11,999 nt of DNA from Chitinophagaceae bacterium (GCA_023251335.1 JAHEZA010000030.1:1-11999), one strand, 5' to 3'; positions 1 to 7,408 are shown, numbered from the stretch's first letter. A program made the numbers and translations. The notes: generated by a model from the sequence alone, not told the origin.

Positions 1-226
1 CTACAATATGCCCGGATTAAATGGTGCCGAAATATTAAAATCACTTGGTGTCAACAAAAAGGTAAAAAACATACCCAAAGTGATTTGGAGTACTTCGGGT
101 GCTAACCAATACAAAAGTGGTTGCCTTGCATTGGGAGCTTATGATTACCTTGTAAAACCTTCAACGATGGATGAACTCAAAAATCTTTTGAAATATATGT
201 TATCCCTTTCCAAAGCAGTTGATTAA
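1..226 (+). CDS. Response regulator receiver domain protein, C-terminal part (cut by window edge)
   Basis: Only the last 74 or so residues are present, ending at the TAA at 224-226. The reading frame opens with Y-N-M-P-G-L-N-G, which matches the loop just after the phospho-acceptor aspartate of receiver (REC) domains. Base 1 is the third base of the preceding codon, and a C there is compatible with GAC (Asp), so the phosphorylation site probably lies right at the edge. Further on come the beta-4 segment VIWSTSGA and the conserved Lys-Pro in YLVKPS, followed by the final helix. No output domain follows, so this appears to be a stand-alone receiver that passes phosphate or binds partners and does not bind DNA. 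It converges on the receiver gene at 228-584 with one base between the stop codons. Family is clear; partner kinase and output are unknown. Confidence 0.85.
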   Translation, partial: YNMPGLNGAEILKSLGVNKKVKNIPKVIWSTSGANQYKSGCLALGAYDYLVKPSTMDELKNLLKYMLSLSKAVD

Positions 227-227
227 A

Positions 228-584
228 CTAAGATCCAATCCTATTGAACACTGAGGCCAGTTTCCTTAGTGAAAGTGGTTTTTCCCAAACGTTTACATTC
301 AGCAGGTTTTTAAATTCATGTGAAGATTCATTGTAAGCAGTTATAAGATTGATATTTAACGATGGATATTTTTTGATAAGGCAGGTCGTTTGTTTCCATC
401 CTTCACCGTCTGGCAGGTTATTATCCATAAATAAGACTTCAGGGGATTGTTCTTCCAGAAGCCGGAGACCATCCGTAAGTGATCCGGCAGTTAATACTTC
501 AAGTCCGATGGTTTTAAAAAATGATCCTATATTTTCACAGAAATCTTCTTCATCATCTATAATTAATACCTTTACTTTTGGCAT
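228..584 (-). CDS. Stand-alone response regulator (single REC domain)
   Basis: A 118-residue cytosolic protein made only of a receiver domain. From the ATG at 584 it shows the acidic pair D10-D11 in VLIIDDEED, the phospho-acceptor D54 in VLFMDNNLPDGEG, T82 in LITAY and the conserved K102-P103 in WEKPLS. These are the standard REC phosphorylation residues, so it should accept phosphate from a histidine kinase. It has no DNA-binding or enzymatic domain, as in CheY/Spo0F-type shuttles. The frame stays open to a TTG at 590, but ATG at 584 places the protein start at the usual distance before the first beta strand and is preferred. The gene points away from the kinase genes at 632-2885 and could be fed by either; that pairing is inference. 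A TATATTTG promoter element lies 35 bases upstream of the start. Confidence 0.9.
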   Translation of the reverse strand: MPKVKVLIIDDEEDFCENIGSFFKTIGLEVLTAGSLTDGLRLLEEQSPEVLFMDNNLPDGEGWKQTTCLIKKYPSLNINLITAYNESSHEFKNLLNVNVWEKPLSLRKLASVFNRIGS

Positions 585-618
585 AGACAACTTTTTTAAT
601 GCGATATTGTGATAGCTT

Positions 619-626
619 CAAATATA
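619..626 (-). promoter_or_regulatory. Candidate Bacteroidota -7 promoter element (TATATTTG)
   Basis: Read on the minus strand, TATATTTG matches the TAnnTTTG consensus described for the main sigma factor of Bacteroidota. It ends 34 bases before the ATG of the receiver gene at 584. I see no clear TTTG-type -33 box at the expected spacing, so support is moderate to weak. It overlaps the leader of the divergent kinase gene. Confidence 0.35.
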
Positions 627-631
627 AAAAG

Positions 632-1447
632 ATGGCAGGAAAATCTTCCGAAAATGTGCAAAAAAATATCGATTTAGAGGAAAAAATAATTTTGCTCAAC
701 AAAAGAGTAAAAGAATTAAGTAATGAAAAAGAACTTTTTCTTCAGCTCACGGCGCATGAATTAATGTCGCCACTTAGAAAAATTGCCATCTTTGCAAATC
801 TGCTGGAAAGTAAATGCAACGGAAACATTCCTCCGGAAGCCTTGAATTATATTCAAAGGATACGGAAAAATACCACTGCTATGCAATCCATTATTGATGA
901 CCTGACATCACTCGCTTCAATTGCAGGTAATGTTTGCAGGACTTGTGATCTAAATAAGATATTGTCGGAAACTCTTGCCAAATTATCCGGACCTATCATT
1001 GAAAGCAATGCGGTTATCCGGATTTGTACTTTGCCGGTAATGGAAGCAGATTCTTCAAATATGAAAACTCTCTTTCACAATCTTCTAAGCAATTCTATAA
1101 AATTCCGCAAGCAGGATGAAATGTTGGAAATTAATATAAGCTGCGCTGAATTAACAATTGAAGAAAAAAATAATTTTTATATACCATTTGAAAACACGTA
1201 TTATAAAATTAAATTTGCTGATAACGGAATTGGCTTCAATCAACAGCAAGCATCAAAAATATTTGAGCCTTTTGTGCAATTGAATGGTAAAAGTGAATTT
1301 TATGGAAATGGTTTAGGTCTTTCTATATGCAAAAAAATTGCAGAACTGCACGGTGGTATAATTTATTCCGAAAGCAATAATGCTGGTTCTTGTTTTACAT
1401 TAATTTTACCCAAATTGGCCAATGATGCTGACCCAGGAGAAAATTAA
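632..1447 (+). CDS. Soluble sensor histidine kinase (HisKA + HATPase_c)
   Basis: A 271-residue kinase with no membrane segment or recognisable sensor domain. Residues 10-38 look like a coiled coil, leading into the dimerisation/phospho-acceptor helix with the H-box A-H42-E-L-M-S-P-L-R. The ATP-binding domain shows the N-box (HNLLSNSIKF, N154), the D-box (FADNGIGF, D197) and the G2 box GNGLGLSI (225-230), followed by the usual AELHGG. All residues expected for autophosphorylation are present. The fourth residue after His is Ser, where many phosphatase-active kinases have Thr or Asn. The frame is open from an upstream ATG at 599 (11 more residues). I prefer 632 because an A-rich leader typical of the phylum precedes it. 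The 3' end overlaps the next kinase gene by 26 bases, so the two are surely co-transcribed and perhaps translationally coupled. Signal unknown. Confidence 0.9.
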   Translation: MAGKSSENVQKNIDLEEKIILLNKRVKELSNEKELFLQLTAHELMSPLRKIAIFANLLESKCNGNIPPEALNYIQRIRKNTTAMQSIIDDLTSLASIAGNVCRTCDLNKILSETLAKLSGPIIESNAVIRICTLPVMEADSSNMKTLFHNLLSNSIKFRKQDEMLEINISCAELTIEEKNNFYIPFENTYYKIKFADNGIGFNQQQASKIFEPFVQLNGKSEFYGNGLGLSICKKIAELHGGIIYSESNNAGSCFTLILPKLANDADPGEN

Positions 1448-2885
1448 AGTGTTGATAATTGATGATGACGAAGATGATTTTTTTATCATCTCCGATTATC
1501 TTAATGACATTGACGGAACTCAATTTGTTCCCTGTTGGTGCAATAATTACAAAGAGGCAGTTTCAAAAATTAACGATGGAGATAATGATATATATCTTAT
1601 AGATTACCGTTTGGGGGCAAGCACCGGCCTGGATTTATTAAAAGAGGTTTCCTGTATGGAAGATTGTAAACCATTAATTCTATTAACTGGTAAAGGTAAT
1701 AGGCAGATTGATGTGGAAGCTATGAAGTTTGGTGCTACGGATTATCTTATAAAATCTGATTTGGATTCTGAAAAATTAGAAAGATGCATCCGATATTCAC
1801 TTGACCGTTACGCCTCTTTAAAAGCTCTTAAAGAAAGTGAAAACAAATACCGCAATCTTTTTGAAAGTTCGAGCGATATATTATTCATTGCCTACAACAA
1901 CGAGTTGCTTCTGAATGAAGTAAATGAAACGGCTGTCAGTTTTTTTGGATATGATAAGAATCAATTAAAGGACAGGATTTTATATGATTTTATCCCTGAT
2001 GTCCTCATGAAGGAAAAAATAAAAACCCGGGTTCTGGATAGAAAAAATATCAATGAACTTGAAATAGAAATTGAAACCTGTAAAAGGGAAAAAAGAAATT
2101 GTATTCTTTCATTATTGGTGGAGACAAATGCAGTAGGGGAAGAACTGTACAGGGGGATTATCCATAATATAACCAATATAAAGAGATCTGAACAAATCAA
2201 TTTGCAGTCCGCCAAACTTGCTGCAAATGAAAGATTGGTCAGGATCCTGGCGCATGAAATAAGAAATCCATTAAATAATATTCAGCTTTCTGCTGAGAAT
2301 CTCGAAATTCTTTTGGAGGAATCTTCCTCCCAGCAACCCTTAATAAATATCATTATCAGGAACACCGACCGGATTAATCAGATGATAACAGAACTTCTAA
2401 CTTCTACTAAAACTATGGAACTTGCATTTGAAATGCATGCTTTGCAGGATGTAGTAGAGGAAAGTCTTTTGGTGGCAAGAGATAGGATTCACCTTCAAAA
2501 AATAAAGTTAAACAGACTTTTTTTTCCAAATCCTTTGTATGTATGGGTTGACAAGCCAAAACTACAGATTGCATTTTCAAATATATTTATCAATGCAATT
2601 GAAGCTATGGAATCTAACAAAGGAGAACTATCAGTTTCAATTATAGATGCGGCTGAATGCTACCGTGTGGCTATCAAAGATAATGGGAAGGGTATACCTC
2701 CCGAGTATTTATCTAATATCTTTGAACCTTTTTTCACTTTGAAAAAAAATGGAATGGGCTTAGGATTGTCTGCAGCCTATGGCATTTTCCAGTCTCACAG
2801 GGCCACTTTGGAGGTTGAAAGCCTTCCCAATAATGGAACTACTTTTATAATAGATTTTAATAAAATTCCTGGTGGTCACTTATAA
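1422..2885 (+). CDS. Hybrid histidine kinase, REC-PAS-HisKA-HATPase_c
   Basis: A 487-residue soluble protein. Residues 9-125 form a receiver domain: acidic cluster D14-D18 in IIDDDEDDF, phospho-acceptor D61 in YLIDYRLG, T89 and K111 in YLIKSD. Residues 138-256 form a PAS domain (NKYRNLFESSSDILFI to HNITNIKRSE). HisKA follows with A-H278-E-I-R-N-P-L-N-N-I, then the catalytic domain with N391 (FINAIEA), D420-N-G-K-G424 and NGMGLGLS (443-450). With the receiver at the N-terminus, the kinase core can be controlled by phosphate arriving from another kinase as well as by whatever the PAS pocket senses, an arrangement typical of phosphorelay nodes. The ATG at 1422 (followed at once by a second ATG) lies inside the upstream kinase gene, in another frame. 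The upstream kinase is the obvious candidate donor for D61; that is inference. Confidence 0.93.
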   Translation: MMLTQEKIKVLIIDDDEDDFFIISDYLNDIDGTQFVPCWCNNYKEAVSKINDGDNDIYLIDYRLGASTGLDLLKEVSCMEDCKPLILLTGKGNRQIDVEAMKFGATDYLIKSDLDSEKLERCIRYSLDRYASLKALKESENKYRNLFESSSDILFIAYNNELLLNEVNETAVSFFGYDKNQLKDRILYDFIPDVLMKEKIKTRVLDRKNINELEIEIETCKREKRNCILSLLVETNAVGEELYRGIIHNITNIKRSEQINLQSAKLAANERLVRILAHEIRNPLNNIQLSAENLEILLEESSSQQPLINIIIRNTDRINQMITELLTSTKTMELAFEMHALQDVVEESLLVARDRIHLQKIKLNRLFFPNPLYVWVDKPKLQIAFSNIFINAIEAMESNKGELSVSIIDAAECYRVAIKDNGKGIPPEYLSNIFEPFFTLKKNGMGLGLSAAYGIFQSHRATLEVESLPNNGTTFIIDFNKIPGGHL

Positions 2886-2951
2886 TGATTTTATTTCACT
2901 GTCCGTCTTCTATTGGATAAAACAGTGATAAAACAATAAGTTAGGGGAGAC

Positions 2952-2988
2952 AAAAAACCAGAAAGGCTACTATGTATCATGCCTTTCT
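2952..2988 (-). terminator. Rho-independent terminator of the tRNA-Arg gene
   Basis: On the minus strand, five bases downstream of the tRNA 3' end, AGAAAGGC (from 2988) pairs perfectly with GCCTTTCT (ending 2960) around a 13-base loop. It is followed by GG and a run of six T (2957-2952). Stem, loop and U-tract in this order are the classic intrinsic terminator, and the orientation fits only the tRNA transcript. Confidence 0.8.
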
Positions 2989-2992
2989 CGTA

Positions 2993-3067
2993 TGGTAGTC
3001 CCGACAAGAATCGAACTTGTATCTAAAGTTTAGGAAACTTCTATTCTATCCATTGAACTACGGGACC
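2993..3067 (-). tRNA. tRNA-Arg (anticodon CCU)
   Basis: The minus strand folds into a complete 75-nt cloverleaf. The acceptor stem is GGTCCCG paired with CGGGACT (one G-U at the end), then A and an encoded CCA. The D stem is GTTC/GAAT, the anticodon stem GAAGT/ACTTT closes the loop TTCCTAA, the variable loop is 4 nt, and the T stem ACAAG/CTTGT encloses TTCGATT. The loop places CCT at positions 34-36, so it reads the arginine codon AGG. It is a single-gene unit with its own terminator and a candidate promoter upstream. I find no duplicated 3' end in the window that would indicate an integrated element. Confidence 0.95.
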
Positions 3068-3086
3068 ATCCCTGTTTTAAGGACGG

Positions 3087-3094
3087 CAAAATTA
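3087..3094 (-). promoter_or_regulatory. Candidate -7 promoter element of tRNA-Arg (TAATTTTG)
   Basis: On the minus strand TAATTTTG matches TAnnTTTG and ends 19 bases before the mature tRNA 5' end, leaving room for a short leader removed by RNase P. The -33 box is not obvious; the upstream segment is an A/T tract. The oxidoreductase gene starts on the other strand at 3148, so its promoter must share or overlap this 80-base interval. Confidence 0.45.
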
Positions 3095-3147
3095 ATGGAA
3101 TTTTTTTTAAGAAAAACAGGCTGCAAATTTGTAATAAATATTCACTC

Positions 3148-4215
3148 ATGGCACTACTTTTTGAACCAATTACGATTCGGGATATCACCTTAAAAAACAG
3201 GCTGGTAGTTTCTCCTATGTGCCAATATTCAAGTGTCGACGGGTTTGCCAACGACTGGCATTTGGTTCACTTGGGTTCAAGGGCGGTCGGTGGCGCTTCG
3301 TTGGTTTTTACAGAAGCAACAGCCGTTTCAGCTGAAGGCCGGATCACGCGGGATGATTTAGGTATCTGGAAAGAAGAACATATTTTTTTCTTAAAAAAAA
3401 TAACGGACTTTATCAAACAAAATGATGCTGTCCCAGGGATCCAACTTGCACATGCCGGAAGAAAAGCGAGCCATGTAAGCCCGTGGAAGGGCAGCCATTC
3501 TTTGAACCAAAATGAAGGAGGCTGGAAAACGTTAGCGCCAAGTCCAATTGCCTATAAAGAAGGAGATCATGTACCAAAACAAATGTCAAAAGAAGAAATT
3601 AAACAACTCATAAAAGATTTTGGAAGCGCAGCAAAAAGAGCGCTGGAGGCGGGGTTCCTGATCTTTGAAATACATGCAGCACATGGTTATCTCATCAATG
3701 AATTTTTATCGCCAGTAAGTAACAAACGAACTGATGAATATGGAGGGTCGTTTGAAAATCGGACAAGATTGTTGATGCAAATAGTTTTGGAAATGAGACA
3801 TGTTATTGGAGATAGTTTGCCTCTTTTTGTACGCATCTCCGCCACGGATTGGGTAGAGAACGGTTGGGATGAAAACGATTCTGTGGCCCTGGCAAAAATT
3901 TTAAAAAATAATGGCGTTGATGTGATTGATTGTTCTACCGGAGGCAATACGCACGAGCAAATAGTGCCGGTAGCTCCTTTGTACCAGGTACCCTTTTCCG
4001 AAAAAATAAAAAAAGAGTCTGATATTTTAACCGCAGCAGTTGGGCTTATCACTACCGCCAACGAAGCTGAAGATATTCTTAATGAAAAAAAAGCAGATAT
4101 GATAATTATGGCACGCCAATTCCTGCGCGAGCCTTATTTTCCTTTGCATGCAGCCAAACAGTTTGGAATTGATCTTCCCTGGCCGGTTCAGTATGAACGG
4201 GCAAAAAAGTTCTAA
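3148..4215 (+). CDS. NADH:flavin oxidoreductase, Old Yellow Enzyme family (YqjM/NamA-like)
   Basis: A 355-residue FMN-dependent ene-reductase of TIM-barrel fold, cytosolic. It would reduce the C=C bond of alpha,beta-unsaturated carbonyl compounds using NAD(P)H; the physiological substrate is unknown. The sequence carries the marks of the YqjM class: C25 and Y27 in SPMCQYS (the Cys that tunes the flavin), Q99 in IQLAHAGRK, the substrate-binding pair H176/H179 and Y181 in HAAHGYLINEFLSP, the SNKRTDEYGGS motif, R229 in the barrel, and phosphate-binding GL/ARQFLREP near the C-terminus. R351 in the terminal QYER matches the arginine that reaches into the neighbouring subunit in YqjM. Length fits the class. 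It stands alone between a divergent tRNA gene and a hairpin terminator at 4360-4388. Start ATG at 3148 gives the canonical N-terminus. Confidence 0.95.
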   Translation: MALLFEPITIRDITLKNRLVVSPMCQYSSVDGFANDWHLVHLGSRAVGGASLVFTEATAVSAEGRITRDDLGIWKEEHIFFLKKITDFIKQNDAVPGIQLAHAGRKASHVSPWKGSHSLNQNEGGWKTLAPSPIAYKEGDHVPKQMSKEEIKQLIKDFGSAAKRALEAGFLIFEIHAAHGYLINEFLSPVSNKRTDEYGGSFENRTRLLMQIVLEMRHVIGDSLPLFVRISATDWVENGWDENDSVALAKILKNNGVDVIDCSTGGNTHEQIVPVAPLYQVPFSEKIKKESDILTAAVGLITTANEAEDILNEKKADMIIMARQFLREPYFPLHAAKQFGIDLPWPVQYERAKKF

Positions 4216-4359
4216 TCCAAAACTAGATTCTTTTTATCCACAAAAGATGGGTTTGGCATAATATTTATACTACTGATCCGAAAACCACATCAAATGTATT
4301 TAGGACTTTGCCGTTGCACCTATGAAAATTACCCGGCTCGTTTTAAATGCTATTAAAAA

Positions 4360-4388
4360 GGGGCGGGAATTATTCCGCCTTCTTTTAT
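4360..4388 (+). terminator. Rho-independent terminator after the ene-reductase gene
   Basis: GGCGG (4362-4366) pairs with CCGCC (4375-4379), and the adjoining AA/TT pairs extend the stem past one bulged G. TTCTTTTAT follows. It lies about 145 bases after the stop codon at 4215. The stretch 4216-4359 between them holds no gene that I can support. Confidence 0.65.
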
Positions 4389-4410
4389 AAATAAAGATCC
4401 CTATTGAAAT

Positions 4411-4456
4411 AAAAAGGGCTTTCACAAATTATGCTGAAAGCCCTTTAATTTTTTGT
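4411..4456. terminator. Strong bidirectional terminator
   Basis: A perfect 12-bp stem, AAAGGGCTTTCA (4413-4424) with TGAAAGCCCTTT (4435-4446), encloses a 10-base loop. On the plus strand it is followed by AATTTTTTG. On the minus strand the 3' arm runs into TTTTTATTT. It sits directly after the stop codon of the HmuY-like gene on the minus strand, ends that operon, and backs up the terminator at 4360-4388 for the converging gene. Confidence 0.9.
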
Positions 4457-5059
4457 TTATTGCAAATTGGTTGTTCCGTCCGCCTGGTAATTATAGCGGA
4501 ATTTATAAATTAAAGTAGTAGGCGGAGATGTTTGAGATACAAAACCTGCGTAAGTAACCGACAATATTTCCATCTTTACATAATGGTTGTCTGCAGTTCT
4601 AATTACGAAAAATTGTCCTGCTTTGGGGCTAAATACATGCGTTGCATCATCATAATTATACCAGCCTGTTGTCAGACCTGCATCAACACCCGTCTGAGTA
4701 GCTGTTGTGTCATAAGCATACCCGGTTGTCGGTGCCGTTATATAATTATCGTAAATACCAGGTTGCGTGATAACGCCCCCATTTCCCGGTCCACTCGAGT
4801 GGCTGTTGACAATAATACTCACAAACCGCAAACCAAAATCCCATTTGGTAGTAGCAGAATCAGCGGCAGCAACAACAGCGCTGTCTTTAAACCTATAGAA
4901 CAAATAATGGTTAGTGCTGAAAGGTATCTCTACCGAATCTGTAATGGATACGGTCGGTGTTGGCGGCGGTGCCGGCACTTCTTCTTTCCCGCAGGAAACC
5001 AATCCCGCGACAACTACGGCTACAGCAAGCAAACTTAATTTCATGTTTTTCATTTTCAT
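4457..5059 (-). CDS. hmuY: HmuY-family heme-binding lipoprotein
   Basis: A 200-residue exported lipoprotein. The N-terminus MKMKNMKLSLLAVAVVVAGLVSC is a lipoprotein signal with a lipobox ending at C23, then a Pro-rich linker (28-36). The body shows the family features: TKWDFGLRF (71-79), the run YVKMEILSVTYAG (160-172) and the C-terminal IYKFRYNYQADGTTNL. In Porphyromonas HmuY, the family type member, the protein sits on the cell surface, takes heme from host hemoproteins and hands it to the TonB-dependent receptor HmuR. Histidines are present at H51, H87, H141 and H159, but which residue would ligate heme cannot be settled without alignment. The frame extends to a TTG at 5068; ATG at 5059 (or 5053) is preferred because it gives a normal signal peptide. 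It follows the receptor gene by 29 bases and is the last gene before the terminator. The gene looks more G+C-rich than its neighbours. Confidence 0.88.
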   Translation of the reverse strand: MKMKNMKLSLLAVAVVVAGLVSCGKEEVPAPPPTPTVSITDSVEIPFSTNHYLFYRFKDSAVVAAADSATTKWDFGLRFVSIIVNSHSSGPGNGGVITQPGIYDNYITAPTTGYAYDTTATQTGVDAGLTTGWYNYDDATHVFSPKAGQFFVIRTADNHYVKMEILSVTYAGFVSQTSPPTTLIYKFRYNYQADGTTNLQ

Positions 5060-5068
5060 GGTCTTCAA

Positions 5069-5090
5069 TTTTTGTTTTTGTTTTTGTTTT
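5069..5090 (-). repeat. Hexanucleotide microsatellite (CAAAAA) in the hmuY leader
   Basis: On the plus strand TTTTTG is repeated three times without error (5069-5086) and followed by TTTT. On the coding (minus) strand this is an A-rich tract with C every sixth base, filling the whole gap between the receptor stop codon (TAA, 5091-5089) and the HmuY start at 5059. A-rich leaders act as translation enhancers in Bacteroidota, so the tract probably serves as the ribosome loading site. Because it is a perfect short tandem repeat, its length may vary between strains. Confidence 0.75.
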
Positions 5091-7233
5091 ATTTTTCGAA
5101 TTTAAAATTTACGTTGATAAAATAGCTTCTGCCAAATATATTCGGCATCAGAAGCTTGTTGGTGTAGTTAAGGATATTTTCAATGCCTCCCTGCAATTCC
5201 CATCGATTAGCAATTTGCTTTGAAATGGTAGCATTCAAAAGAACATATCCCTTTACGGTTTCCCTGTCATCATCATAGATACCGCTTCCGTCCTGGAAAC
5301 CATTCAGGCCGCTGAAACCGTATCCACCTCTGTATTTGGCTGTGATGAACGCAGTGGCTTTGTAAAGAATATTGTTGTACTGGAACCGCAAATTTCCATT
5401 GTTGCTGCTTCGGTTATATAAACCTTTATATTCATTCTTTGTAACAACAGTCGTTTGGTAAGTAACCGGATCTCTTTTGTATAATTTGCCTTTCTCAATT
5501 TTATCAATCACATCTTTATCTTTTGCGATCAGGAACTGGTAGCCTGCAAATATTGAAAAATGCTGATTAAATTTATAAGAGAAACTCGCTTCGAAGCCTT
5601 CTGTGAACACCCTGTCAAGATTCATGTAAGAATAGATAGATTGGTTGTTCGTTTTATTAAAAGGAAGGTTATAACTTTCTATAAGATTACTGATATCATT
5701 TCTGAAAAAATTCAATTTGGCTATGGCCTTTTTATTGATGGTATAGTCAAAGCCGGCATTAATGCCGAGCGATCTTTCCGGTGAAAGCCGGGGATTTTCT
5801 TTATAAGGAGAAAGATTAATATCCGGGCTTATTTGCCCTGATTCCTGGAGCGTTTCCAACCCATGGCTCAGCTCGTTAGCACCCAATAAGGTATATCCAA
5901 TAAGAGAATTTGAAAAATTGAGAAACTGCTGACGGAAATCAGGTGCTTTAAAGCCTGCACCTATGCTTCCTTTTAGAATAAAATTCGGTTTTATTTTATA
6001 TGCAACAGCCAGCTTCGGGCTAAGTTGTGCGTTATACAATGAGTTTTTATCATACCGTGCTCCTGCAATAATATTTACTTTATCCTTAATTTGAAATTGC
6101 TTTTGAGCAAAGAGATATCCCGCATTCAAATTATCCACTGCCGCGTAACGCGTAGAGTTGACGTTTTCAAAATTGAAACCTATACCGGTTACAAACAAAG
6201 AAGCAGGATTTTTTCCAATATTTACTTGTAATTCGGGCCGTAGCATGAAATCAGAAAGCCTGATAGTTTCATATAAGGAATCGTTTTTCTGCATAAAAAC
6301 CGAAGCATTGTTGCTGTAAGCTGTGGCATATACAGAGGCGAGGTAAGTAACTTTATTATTTATTTTGTGCTCAAACCTTGCAAATAAACTACCATCCGTT
6401 TCAATCGTTTTTCCCTTTACAATTTCAGCTTCAGATTTAGGGTAGATAAGATAATTATTGAATTGAGTCTCCGTAAAAAATCTTCCTGACAATGTCAGTT
6501 TACTTTTGTCGCTAAGCTGGTAGGTTAGTTTCGCATTAGCCGAATAATCAATGAAAGGGTCAATAGTTTGCCCATAAATATCCTTGTCAAAATCATACCC
6601 ATCGCTACTATACCGGTTTGCAAAAAGCGCTATTCCCATTTTTTTATTTACAATCGTCCCGGCGCCCGTTAATCCTAATGTATTGTTAGTGCCATAATGC
6701 GCCTGAAATTTTGCTGAATTTTTTGTAGGATTTTCTGTGATAATATTAATCACGCCGGCCAGTGCATCGGAGCCATAAAGACAAGTTGCCGGACCCCGAA
6801 TAATTTCAATTTGTTTGATATTTCCAATGGCTATTCTTCCAAGATTAATAATGCCGGCGTTCCTTCCAATAAGCGGTTCGCCGTCTACGAGTATCAAGGT
6901 ATATGCGGGATCAAGACCCTGCATTTGAATGCCATCACCAAATGGATTAGGGTATCCCTGCAAAGCGGTTCCCAGCGGATTGGAGGCAATTACTAACCCG
7001 GTTTGCATTTGAAGAATATCTATTAGATTTTGCGAGCCTGAAAGATGAATATTTTTTGCAGAAATCACGTCAATAGGTAATGGAATATTGGAAACTTTGT
7101 TTTCAGTGCGGGTAGCGGTTACCACCACTTCGTCCAGCAATTTTGCCAAAGAATCTTCCTGGGGTTTCGATTGACCGGAAACCTTTATTAATAAAGCAAT
7201 TGCAAGAAAAGTATATAAAAATTTCCGGAACAT
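5089..7233 (-). CDS. TonB-dependent outer-membrane receptor (HmuR-like heme/iron type)
   Basis: A 714-residue outer-membrane active transporter. A signal peptide spans about residues 1-20 (ending VSGQ), followed by the TonB box region DEVVVTATR (34-42), a plug domain (about 48-168, with LILVDGEPLIGR and IEIIRGPATCLYGSDALAGVINIIT) and a 22-strand-type barrel to the C-terminus YFINVNFKFEK. It lacks the N-terminal carboxypeptidase-like and signalling extensions common in SusC-type receptors of this phylum, which fits a metal or heme importer. Heme receptors carry FRAP and NPNL boxes flanking a functional histidine. Here FKAPDFRQQF (428-437) and ENPRLSPERS (479-488) flank H457. With an HmuY-like lipoprotein directly downstream and an AraC regulator upstream, heme is the likely cargo; a siderophore is the alternative. 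The 215-base upstream gap holds two dyads that may be operators. Confidence 0.92.
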   Translation of the reverse strand: MFRKFLYTFLAIALLIKVSGQSKPQEDSLAKLLDEVVVTATRTENKVSNIPLPIDVISAKNIHLSGSQNLIDILQMQTGLVIASNPLGTALQGYPNPFGDGIQMQGLDPAYTLILVDGEPLIGRNAGIINLGRIAIGNIKQIEIIRGPATCLYGSDALAGVINIITENPTKNSAKFQAHYGTNNTLGLTGAGTIVNKKMGIALFANRYSSDGYDFDKDIYGQTIDPFIDYSANAKLTYQLSDKSKLTLSGRFFTETQFNNYLIYPKSEAEIVKGKTIETDGSLFARFEHKINNKVTYLASVYATAYSNNASVFMQKNDSLYETIRLSDFMLRPELQVNIGKNPASLFVTGIGFNFENVNSTRYAAVDNLNAGYLFAQKQFQIKDKVNIIAGARYDKNSLYNAQLSPKLAVAYKIKPNFILKGSIGAGFKAPDFRQQFLNFSNSLIGYTLLGANELSHGLETLQESGQISPDINLSPYKENPRLSPERSLGINAGFDYTINKKAIAKLNFFRNDISNLIESYNLPFNKTNNQSIYSYMNLDRVFTEGFEASFSYKFNQHFSIFAGYQFLIAKDKDVIDKIEKGKLYKRDPVTYQTTVVTKNEYKGLYNRSSNNGNLRFQYNNILYKATAFITAKYRGGYGFSGLNGFQDGSGIYDDDRETVKGYVLLNATISKQIANRWELQGGIENILNYTNKLLMPNIFGRSYFINVNFKFEK

Positions 7234-7295
7234 ATTGAACTTACGAAATTGCTTTATAAAAAGAGAACTTTTATCACAATACTGTCACAGAAGCG

Positions 7296-7310
7296 TATGA
7301 TTCTCATCAT
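7296..7310 (-). promoter_or_regulatory. Candidate operator A (ATGAT-N4-ATCAT dyad) before the receptor gene
   Basis: TATGATTCTCATCAT contains ATGAT (7297-7301) and ATCAT (7306-7310), a 5-4-5 inverted repeat. On the minus strand it reads ATGATGAGAATCATA and matches 13 of 15 bases of the site at 8454-8468. It lies 63 bases upstream of the receptor start codon. The spacing differs from a classical Fur box (6-1-6), so the AraC regulator encoded next door is the more likely ligand; this is inference. Confidence 0.45.
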
Positions 7311-7320
7311 GTGAATGATC

Positions 7321-7337
7321 GTTCGAATCTTTCGAAC
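7321..7337. promoter_or_regulatory. Inverted repeat GTTCGAA-TCT-TTCGAAC upstream of the receptor gene
   Basis: A perfect 7-bp dyad with a 3-base spacer, 10 bases further upstream than operator A and about 88-104 bases from the receptor start. It has no T-tract, so it is more likely a protein-binding site than a terminator. I do not see a copy near the other genes. Confidence 0.4.
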
Positions 7338-7386
7338 CAAAAACTGCGATAATTGGAAAATAATTAATAGACGATTGTATTCGTTT

Positions 7387-7408
7387 GAAAACCTTCAGAA
7401 GGATTTTC
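7387..7408 (-). terminator. Weak terminator-like hairpin after the AraC gene
   Basis: On the minus strand, 40 bases past the regulator stop codon, GAAAA-T-CCTT pairs with AAGG-TTTTC around the loop CTG, with one bulged T. The T-tract is part of the 3' arm and not an added tail, so termination would be partial at best. Some read-through from the regulator into the receptor gene is therefore possible. Confidence 0.3.

Noticed and set aside
349..612. 87-codon open frame on the plus strand opposite the stand-alone receiver
   Set aside because: Fully antisense to a REC gene with all conserved residues.
2896..2928. TCACTGT/ACAGTGA hairpin just after the second kinase gene
   Set aside because: The 19-base loop and lack of a T-tract make it unconvincing as a terminator; kept only as a note.
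2993..3067. tRNA-Arg(CCU) as an integration site for a mobile element
   Set aside because: No integrase, no repeat of the tRNA 3' end and no compositional break next to it in this window.
4294..4356. 20-codon mini-ORF (starting MYLGLCRC) in the spacer after the ene-reductase
   Set aside because: Too short to support, no leader features, and it ends just before the terminator hairpin.
4532..5038. 168-codon open frame on the plus strand opposite the HmuY-like gene
   Set aside because: Antisense to a clear family member; its translation is Cys/Arg/Ile-rich low-complexity with no domain features.
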